Part shown: piece after piece, positions 1 through 4,962 of the stretch
Layout: the number at the start of each line of letters is the position of its first letter
How positions within the stretch are numbered: position 1 is the first letter of the stretch
NCBI GenBank assembly: GCA_035711465.1
Contig: DASTCC010000241.1
Location: 1-8,791, forward strand
Source: DASTCC01 sp035711465
Lineage (GTDB): Bacteria > Acidobacteriota > Vicinamibacteria > Vicinamibacterales > SCN-69-37
DNA: 8,791 bases
Reading direction: 5' to 3'
Notes under the pieces: model-generated
Told to the model about the DNA's origin: nothing
Database searches by the model: none
What the model saw: only the letters and a program-made list of their open reading frames with translations
Translations under genes and position numbers: made by a program

Positions 1-792
1 GACCACATCTGGCGCCCGCTCGGGATGCAACGGACGACCATCACCCTGACGCCCGAGCAACGCGAACATCTCGCCGTCGGCTACGAGATCCGCAATGGCG
101 TGGCGACGGCCCAGTCTTACGAGTGGTTCCACACCACGCCCGCGTCGTCGATCAATGCGACCGCTGCGGACATGGCCCGGTTCATGCTCGCGCACCTGAA
201 TGGTGGCCGGCTCGGCGACACTCGAATCCTGGAGGCGGCGACTGTTCGCACGATGCAGGCGCCGCACGGACGCGGGCATCCCGACGTGCCCGGCGTCGCC
301 TACGGCTTCTTCGAAAGCGAGCATGCGGGCGAGCGCATCCTGGAGCACGGCGGCGTCATGGCCGGTACCAGTTCGAGCATGGTGCTCCTGCCTGACAGGC
401 GCGCGGGGTTCTTCGTCGCCAATCATGTCGAGCAAAGCGGATTGCGCGATGCGATTCGCAACGCGATCCTCGACCGCTTCTATTCGCGTCGGCAGGACCC
501 ACCGGTGGTCAGCAAGTCGGAGGACTTTGGGCCGCTGGCACGGTTTGCCGGCCGATATCGGTGGAACGTGTACTGTCACTCATGCGGCACGGCGCCACCC
601 ACTCAAGGCCCCACGGTGGAAGCGCGCGCAGACGGCACCATCGACTTCGCCGGGCAGCGCTGGGTCCAGATCGCACCGCTGGTTTTCAGGCGGGATGATG
701 GCAAACGGGTCCTCGCCTTCCGCGCGGATTCAGACGGAGCCATCTCGCATCTTTTCATCGAAGGCCCACTGACGTTCGAGCGGATTCGTTGA
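1..792 (+). CDS. Serine hydrolase, beta-lactamase (class C/PBP-like) family, C-terminal part
   Basis: The reading frame is open from the first base and stops with TGA at 790-792, leaving 263 residues of a longer protein. The ATG at 25 is internal, because the codons before it already read as family sequence (HIWRPLGM, the usual 'PLGM..T' element). Residues of the fragment around 44-63 (PASSINATAADMARFMLAHL) match the conserved segment before the third active-site motif. That motif is HGG at residues 116-118, in LEHGGVMAGTSSSMVLLPD. The catalytic SxxK and Tyr motifs would lie upstream of the window. The last ~85 residues form a separate beta-rich-looking domain starting FAGRYRW, with a CHSC pair (C192, C195) that could be a disulfide or metal site. 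Family members hydrolyse esters, amides or D-amino-acid peptides, often in the periplasm. The substrate here cannot be told. Confidence 0.85.
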   Translation, partial: DHIWRPLGMQRTTITLTPEQREHLAVGYEIRNGVATAQSYEWFHTTPASSINATAADMARFMLAHLNGGRLGDTRILEAATVRTMQAPHGRGHPDVPGVAYGFFESEHAGERILEHGGVMAGTSSSMVLLPDRRAGFFVANHVEQSGLRDAIRNAILDRFYSRRQDPPVVSKSEDFGPLARFAGRYRWNVYCHSCGTAPPTQGPTVEARADGTIDFAGQRWVQIAPLVFRRDDGKRVLAFRADSDGAISHLFIEGPLTFERIR

Positions 793-808
793 AGGCGTCC
801 CCGAGCGT

Positions 809-848
809 CCCCGCGAGTGAGTGTGTCGGGAGTCGGAGGGCGAAGCCC
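809..848. repeat. Dispersed repeat, copy 1 (40 nt)
   Basis: This segment begins CCCCGCGAG and ends GGAGGGCGAAGCCC. It matches the segment at 911-950 at 37 of 40 positions without gaps; the differences are at 818, 827 and 828. It contains a short inverted repeat, GGGC-GAA-GCCC, at 838-848. The spacer between the copies is also biased and repetitive (GCGAGCGAGAGCGAGGCG at 863-881). No protein of recognisable family is read through it. It resembles GC-rich interspersed repeats near RNA genes in related genomes, but copy number elsewhere cannot be seen here. Confidence 0.7.
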
Positions 849-910
849 GAGTGCGGCAACGCGGCGAGCGAGAGCGAGGCGCGCCACACGAACGGAGCGG
901 GGCGCAGGGC

Positions 911-950
911 CCCCGCGAGGGAGTGTGTATGGAGTCGGAGGGCGAAGCCC
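911..950. repeat. Dispersed repeat, copy 2 (40 nt)
   Basis: This is the second copy, 102 nt downstream of the first in the same orientation. It differs at 920, 929 and 930. Its 3' end extends the internal palindrome to GAGGGC-GAA-GCCCTC (938-952), so this copy can form a longer hairpin than copy 1. It ends 12 nt from the 3' CCA of the minus-strand tRNA-Leu. Confidence 0.7.
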
Positions 951-952
951 TC
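938..952 (-). terminator. Hairpin just downstream of tRNA-Leu, possible terminator or 3'-end signal
   Basis: On the minus strand the sequence is GAGGGC-TTC-GCCCTC, a perfect 6-bp stem with a 3-nt loop. It begins about 10 nt after the tRNA CCA end. No run of T follows on the minus strand, so it is not a textbook intrinsic terminator. Its position suggests transcript ending or 3' processing. It may instead be just the palindromic core of the repeat. Confidence 0.4.
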
Positions 953-962
953 GGATCAATAT

Positions 963-1049
963 TGGTGCGGAAGGGGAGATTCGAACTCCCACGCTCTTGC
1001 GAGCGCCAGCCCCTCAAGCTGGTGCGTCTGCCAGTTCCGCCACTTCCGC
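963..1049 (-). tRNA. tRNA-Leu (anticodon GAG), CCA encoded
   Basis: On the minus strand the molecule folds as a complete class II tRNA. The acceptor stem is GCGGAAG (1049-1043) with CTTCCGC (973-967), followed by discriminator A at 966 and encoded CCA at 965-963. The anticodon stem is CCAGC (1022-1018) with GCTGG (1010-1006), around loop TTGAGGG, giving anticodon GAG at 1015-1013, which reads CUC and CUU leucine codons. A long variable arm (GCTCGCAAGAGC) is typical of tRNA-Leu. The T arm GGGAG-TTCGAAT-CTCCC (990-974) is perfect. No clear promoter was seen upstream at 1050-1140. The gene converges with the hydrolase gene on its left. Confidence 0.97.
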
Positions 1050-1281
1050 AAAGAGGGCTGATGACCACATCGACTGGTGCGGTTGCCGGCAGGAATCCTG
1101 GACCGGTCGATCCCTGCAAGTCCAAGATATGACGTAACTTGACAACAGCCACGCACGAACGACGTGCTCCGTGCAGTATAAGGCAGATCGCCGGGGGGCA
1201 CAAACGCTGGCGGCGCCTCGTGCCGATGAAAGGGGCGATGGATCGAGGCATCCCGCGCCCCTGCACCGGGCGGCTCCGTGC

Positions 1282-2571
1282 ATGAGAACGCTCCTCTACA
1301 CCGCGTCGGACAGCGGCTTCGATCTGTCGCAGATTCCGCTCGGCGGCGCCGCCCCGATCTGTGCGTTCCTCACCAAAGAGTGGTCGCGGCAGACCGATTT
1401 CGCGTTCCGGCTGCTGTCGCCTGACGTCATCGGCGCCGGCGCGCCCCGCGATCACGATCTGTTGAACTACACGCCGAAGCAGTACATCGACTTCCTGTGG
1501 AAGTTCGAGCGCGCCATCACCGACGAGATCCTCCGCTTCGATCCGCGCGACGTCGTCGTCCTCAGCAACGACATGTCCGATGGGCCGCGCTTCCAGGAAC
1601 TGGCGGAGAAGGGCTACGCGGTCTTCTGCATCTACCACATGAACATGGTGCAGGTCGTGACCAAGGCGTTCCTGTTCGACGTGATCCGGCCGGAGACGTC
1701 GGCCGCGATCTATCGCGCGATCGACCGATCGATGTTCCGCTTCGTGCTTCCCGGTTTCCTGAAACTCGTGTTCCGGAAACAGGAAGAGAGCCTGCGCTAC
1801 TGCCGCGGCGTGATCGTGCCGTCGGCGGGCATGAAGCGGCTCCTGTTGCGCATGTATCGCGACGTCCCCGAATCGCGCATCCACGTCTGCCCGTGGGGCT
1901 CGCAGGCGGAGACCTTGGACGAGTCCGCGGTGCAGTCACGCGCGGCGGAGCTGCGGCGGCAGTACGGCATCGGCGACGACGTGCCCGTGCTGCTGATGCT
2001 CAGCCGGATCTCGCCGGAGAAGGGACATGACCGGCTGATCGGCGCCCTCGAGCTCTGGGAACGCGATGCCGATTTCCCGTCGACCGGCGTTCACGCCGTG
2101 ATCTGCGGGGTCGCCGGGTATCGGCACGCGCAGTCGTTCGAACGGAAGCTGAAAGACCGCGCGGCGCGCCTCGAGAAGGTCAGGGTGACGTTTCCGGGAT
2201 ACGTTTCCGGCCTCGACAAGCAGGCGCACTTCCGGCTGGCCACGCTCTACGTGTTCCCGTCACGATACGAGAGCTACGGGTTGACCTTGATGGAGGCGTT
2301 TCACAACGGGCTCGCGGCGGTCGCGTGCCACACCGACGGCACCGAGCACCTCGTGCGCAAGGAATTTGGCGAGCTGCTCCCGCCGGCCGCCGAGCGCGAG
2401 GTGCCCGTGCTGCTGAAGCAGGCGATCAAGCAGATGCTCGCCGATCGCGACCGGCTTCGCGCGGCCGGACGAGCGGCGAAGGCGTTCGCCGAGGCCAATC
2501 GGTTCTCGGACACGGCGGCACGCATCGCCACTCTGCTGATGGCCGAACCTCAGCCCGCGGGCCGCCCGTGA
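1282..2571 (+). CDS. Glycosyltransferase, GT4-type (GT-B fold)
   Basis: A 429-residue protein expected to transfer a sugar from a nucleotide-sugar donor to an unknown acceptor. The start at ATG 1282 gives MRTLLYTASDSGF, a plausible first beta strand, and then a Gly-rich loop (PLGGAAP, residues 19-25). An in-frame GTG at 1171 would only add an Arg/Pro-rich leader that looks non-coding. No clear Shine-Dalgarno precedes 1282. The C-terminal Rossmann half carries SRISPEKGHDRLI (241-253), the donor-binding region of glycosyl transferases group 1, and YVFPSRYESYGLTLMEAF (323-340) with the EX7E pair E330 and E338. No signal peptide or membrane segment is seen, so it is cytosolic or membrane-associated. 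The stop codon overlaps the MFS start (GTGA, 2568-2571), so the two are co-translated. The spacer 1050-1281 shows no recognisable gene. The family is secure; acceptor and product are unknown. Confidence 0.88.
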   Translation: MRTLLYTASDSGFDLSQIPLGGAAPICAFLTKEWSRQTDFAFRLLSPDVIGAGAPRDHDLLNYTPKQYIDFLWKFERAITDEILRFDPRDVVVLSNDMSDGPRFQELAEKGYAVFCIYHMNMVQVVTKAFLFDVIRPETSAAIYRAIDRSMFRFVLPGFLKLVFRKQEESLRYCRGVIVPSAGMKRLLLRMYRDVPESRIHVCPWGSQAETLDESAVQSRAAELRRQYGIGDDVPVLLMLSRISPEKGHDRLIGALELWERDADFPSTGVHAVICGVAGYRHAQSFERKLKDRAARLEKVRVTFPGYVSGLDKQAHFRLATLYVFPSRYESYGLTLMEAFHNGLAAVACHTDGTEHLVRKEFGELLPPAAEREVPVLLKQAIKQMLADRDRLRAAGRAAKAFAEANRFSDTAARIATLLMAEPQPAGRP

Positions 2572-3914
2572 CCGTCGATCGGCCCGACGCCGCCATCGCC
2601 GACTTGCGCCTCGGGCGCAACTTCTGGCTGTTTCAGGTCGGCCAGATGATCTCGACGATCGGCGATGCCTGCGGCAACGTCGCGCTGGCCTGGTGGATTC
2701 TCGACGTCACCGGCCTGCCGGCGCAGGTCTCGGCGGTCCTCGCCCCGGCGATGGTCGTCCAGGCGATGCTGACGCCGCTGATGGGGCCGCTCGGCGATCG
2801 TTTCTCGCGCCGCCATCTCATCCTGATCTCGGACGTCGTGCGCGCCGCGATGATCTTGCTGCTGGCGCTGCTCGCGTTGACAGACCAGTTCGCGCTGCCG
2901 ACGGTGATCGCGATCTACATCGTCTTCGTCATCGGCTCGGCCCTCTTCGCGTCGAACAACATGAGCATCGTGCCGCAGCTGGTCTCGGCGGGCGCGCTGC
3001 AGACGGCCGTGCGCACCAGCGAGTCGATGCAGGCGATCGGCCGCGTCGGCGGCGGCATCATCGGCGGCGTCATCGTCAGCACCGCGGGCGTCGGCGTGGC
3101 GTTCCTGCTCGACGGCATCTCGTTCAGCATTGCGGTCATCGCGACGTTCCTGATTTCGCCCCTGTCGCGCCATGCATCGCCGGCGACTCCGACGACCGCG
3201 CGGCACCTGGCCCAGGAGCTGGCCGACGGGTTCCGCATGACCGCGCGGATTCCCGTGCTGCTGTGGCTGTGCGTGGCGATCGCGGTGTTCAACCTGGTGC
3301 TCAACCCGATGCAGGTGCTGCTGCCGACGTACGCGAAGCTCGAGCGCGGGATGCCGGCGTGGTTCCTCGGCGGCCTGGAATCGGCGATGGGCGCGGGCAT
3401 CCTCGTCGGCGCCGTCCTCGTCGGCAGCCTCGAGCGGCGGCTGCGGCGGATCTCGAGCGTTGTCGTCGGCCTGGTGTGCCTGGGCGGCGGCCTGGCGTTT
3501 CTCGCGCACGTGCCCGGCGTGGTCCCGCCGATGACGCTGATGTTTGCCGTCGGCGTTGGGGCGGCGTGGACGAACATCCCGATCTCGACGCGCGTCGCGG
3601 TCGCCGTACCCGATCACTACCGGTCGCGCGTCAATTCCATCGTCGCGTTCCTGTTCAACGCGACCGCGCCGCTCGGCGTCGCCGCCGCCGGGCCGATGGT
3701 GGCGCTGTTCGGCGTCGCGCCGAGCATGACGGCGCTCGGCGCCACCGTGATTCTGGCGGTGCCGCTGTTGTTCCTGGTGCCGGATTTCTCGACGTTCTTC
3801 CGGCGCACGCCGGCGGAGCTGACGAATTACTTTCTGCTGACCTACCCGCAGGCGTTCCGCGACAGACCCGCGCCGCCGCCGGAGCCGGCGCGCTCGCAGC
3901 CGCACTCGTCGTAA
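2568..3914 (+). CDS. MFS transporter, EntS/Mef-like (MFS_3) exporter
   Basis: A 448-residue inner-membrane carrier, most similar in layout to proton-driven exporters of siderophores or macrolides. It starts at GTG 2568 inside the stop of the glycosyltransferase. The frame is open further upstream, but that part lies over the glycosyltransferase and reads as Arg-rich nonsense. The first helix follows FWLFQVGQMISTIGD (19-33). The cytoplasmic loop 2-3 signature (motif A) is GPLGDRFSRR (73-82). Hydrophobic segments continue at about 85-103, 108-130, 160-197, 229-252, 265-286, 296-313, 320-336, 355-381 and 387-405, fitting 12 helices around a central loop (200-228). The tail is Pro-rich (PAPPPEPARSQP). 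The 4-nt overlap implies translational coupling, so the carrier may export a product of the glycosyltransferase or a drug it modifies; this is inference. The substrate is unknown. Confidence 0.88.
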   Translation: MTVDRPDAAIADLRLGRNFWLFQVGQMISTIGDACGNVALAWWILDVTGLPAQVSAVLAPAMVVQAMLTPLMGPLGDRFSRRHLILISDVVRAAMILLLALLALTDQFALPTVIAIYIVFVIGSALFASNNMSIVPQLVSAGALQTAVRTSESMQAIGRVGGGIIGGVIVSTAGVGVAFLLDGISFSIAVIATFLISPLSRHASPATPTTARHLAQELADGFRMTARIPVLLWLCVAIAVFNLVLNPMQVLLPTYAKLERGMPAWFLGGLESAMGAGILVGAVLVGSLERRLRRISSVVVGLVCLGGGLAFLAHVPGVVPPMTLMFAVGVGAAWTNIPISTRVAVAVPDHYRSRVNSIVAFLFNATAPLGVAAAGPMVALFGVAPSMTALGATVILAVPLLFLVPDFSTFFRRTPAELTNYFLLTYPQAFRDRPAPPPEPARSQPHSS

Positions 3915-3926
3915 GGGTCGACAGGA

Positions 3927-3952
3927 ACCGTCCGTCACGGGTCGCGGACGGT
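3927..3952 (+). terminator. Hairpin after the glycosyltransferase/MFS operon
   Basis: Arms ACCGTCCG (3927-3934) and CGGACGGT (3945-3952) pair perfectly over 8 bp, with a 10-nt loop, starting 13 nt after the MFS stop. No T-run follows, so termination efficiency is uncertain. Its position between the operon and the next gene supports a terminator or an mRNA 3'-end stabiliser. Confidence 0.45.
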
Positions 3953-4014
3953 CGGACATATCTCCCGGACGCTCTGCGCGCTCGACGTCGGGCTGGCTCT
4001 CGTAATGTGAGTCG

Positions 4015-4020
4015 AAGGAG
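4015..4020 (+). promoter_or_regulatory. Ribosome binding site of the methyltransferase gene
   Basis: AAGGAG ends 11 nt before the ATG at 4032 and fixes that start. Having its own strong site, and the 117-nt gap after the MFS gene with a hairpin in it, suggest the methyltransferase is a separate unit. Confidence 0.7.
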
Positions 4021-4031
4021 CGAACGACGCC

Positions 4032-4868
4032 ATGAGCGCGAGTGCAACGACGACAACCAACCCGAACCAGGCCCTCTGGGAAAAAGGCGACTTCACGCGA
4101 ATCGCCGCGACGATGCGCGAGAGCGGCGAGGCGCTGGTGAACGCCATCGGCGTCAGGAAGGGCATGAAGGTCCTCGACCTCGGTTGCGGCGACGGCACGA
4201 CCGCGATCCCGGCGGCGCAGACTGGCGCCGACGTGCTCGGCATCGACATCGCCCGAAACCTCGTCGAGGCGGGCAACCGGCGCGCGAAGGCGCACGACCT
4301 CACCAACTGCACGTTCGTCGAAGGCGACGCCACCAATCTTCGCGACGTCCAGGATCAGACCTTCGATCTCGTGGTCACGATCTTCGGGGCGATGTTCGCG
4401 CCGAAGCCGTTCGACGTCGCGAAGGAGATGGCGCGCGTCACGAAGCCCGGCGGCCGCATCGTGATGGGCAACTGGATCCCGAACGATCCGACACTGGTCG
4501 CGCAGATCCTGCGGATCAGCCTGGCCTACTCACCGCCGCCGCCCGACGGCTTCATCAGCCCGATGACCTGGGGCGTCGAGAGCAACGTCGTCGATCGCTT
4601 CGGTCAGGCCGGGATTGCCAGGGAGCGCATCTCGTTCCTTCGCGACACCTACACGTTCCACTATCCGGGATCGCCGGCGAGCTTCGTCACGACGTTCCGC
4701 CAGTTCTACGGACCGACGATGAACGCTTTCGACGCGGCGGAGAAGAACGGCAAGGCCGCGGATCTCGAGAAGGAACTGGTGGCGCTGTTCGAGAGCCAGA
4801 ACCGATCGGCGGATGCCGGCACGACCTCGATTCCGGCGACGTTCCTGCGGGTGACCGTGAACCGCTGA
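4032..4868 (+). CDS. Class I SAM-dependent methyltransferase
   Basis: A 278-residue soluble protein with a seven-strand Rossmann fold. Motif I is VLDLGCGDG (47-55), the SAM-binding glycine loop. The acidic residue at the end of strand 2 is D72 (GID), which would contact the ribose hydroxyls. GDA (98-100) is the adenine-side motif. FDLVVTIFGAMF (111-122) is strand 4 with the post-I region. KPGGRIVMGNW (138-148) is the strand-5 motif typical of the UbiE/Methyltransf_11/25 group. The C-terminal 120 residues (PPPPDGF, the aromatic-rich TYTFHYPGSPASF, and an acidic helix) would form the acceptor-binding cap. The N-terminal FTRIAATMRESGEAL resembles small-molecule methyltransferases. The start is set by AAGGAG upstream. 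The substrate is unknown. No cofactor or pathway gene beside it points to ubiquinone or menaquinone synthesis, so I give no gene symbol. Confidence 0.88.
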   Translation: MSASATTTTNPNQALWEKGDFTRIAATMRESGEALVNAIGVRKGMKVLDLGCGDGTTAIPAAQTGADVLGIDIARNLVEAGNRRAKAHDLTNCTFVEGDATNLRDVQDQTFDLVVTIFGAMFAPKPFDVAKEMARVTKPGGRIVMGNWIPNDPTLVAQILRISLAYSPPPPDGFISPMTWGVESNVVDRFGQAGIARERISFLRDTYTFHYPGSPASFVTTFRQFYGPTMNAFDAAEKNGKAADLEKELVALFESQNRSADAGTTSIPATFLRVTVNR

Positions 4869-4915
4869 GAGACAGTACGGCCGGCGAGCCGTTGACTTCC
4901 GGTGGGCCGCAGGTG

Positions 4916-4940
4916 TCTCATATAGACGCTCTATATGAGA
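4916..4940. promoter_or_regulatory. Perfect 25-bp inverted repeat, probable operator for the ADOP gene
   Basis: Arms TCTCATATAGA (4916-4926) and TCTATATGAGA (4930-4940) are exact reverse complements around the centre CGC. The site is strikingly AT-rich in a GC-rich setting and ends 22 nt before the permease ATG, upstream of its Shine-Dalgarno. Possible -10 hexamers (TATAGA, 4921-4926) lie inside it, and a TTGACT (4892-4897) lies upstream, though spaced too far (23 nt) for a standard promoter. A dimeric repressor bound here would cover the promoter. ADOP genes in acidobacteria are commonly linked to PadR-type regulators, so a PadR protein is the leading candidate; this is inference. It could alternatively act as an RNA hairpin in the leader. 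Confidence 0.65.
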
Positions 4941-4948
4941 GGCATGTC

Positions 4949-4956
4949 GGAAGGAG
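4949..4956 (+). promoter_or_regulatory. Ribosome binding site of the ADOP permease gene
   Basis: GGAAGGAG lies 6 nt before the ATG at 4963, near-optimal spacing, and decides this start. It is among the strongest Shine-Dalgarno matches in the window. Confidence 0.8.
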
Positions 4957-4962
4957 TCCGGG

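Noticed and set aside
793..962. CRISPR array
   Set aside because: There are only two imperfect copies with a 62-nt gap, no further units and no cas genes.
817..1137. Small plus-strand frames crossing the repeats and the tRNA (peptides with EGEIRTPTLL)
   Set aside because: These are translations of the antisense of tRNA-Leu and the repeat, a known source of false proteins.
1153..1167. GCACG-AACGA-CGTGC inverted repeat as an operator
   Set aside because: The arms are only 5 bp in GC-rich DNA, which is expected by chance, and it has no promoter beside it.
1139..1182. TTGACA (1139-1144) and TATAAG (1177-1182) as a promoter for the glycosyltransferase
   Set aside because: Each box looks good alone, but the gap is 32 nt, far from the 16-18 nt needed. 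No matching partner was found for either at proper spacing.
1171..1281. N-terminal extension of the glycosyltransferase from GTG 1171
   Set aside because: The extra 37 residues are Arg/Pro/Ala-rich and unlike a GT-B N-terminus, while ATG 1282 begins a clear first beta strand.
2550..4295. Long antisense open frame (581 codons) across the MFS and methyltransferase genes
   Set aside because: It is rich in Arg, Asp and His with no recognisable domain. It arises because GC-rich codons on the plus strand avoid stops on the other strand, and both plus-strand genes are clearly real.
4877..4892. ACGGC-CGGCGA-GCCGT hairpin as terminator of the methyltransferase gene
   Set aside because: The stem is 5 bp with no T-run, too weak to call.
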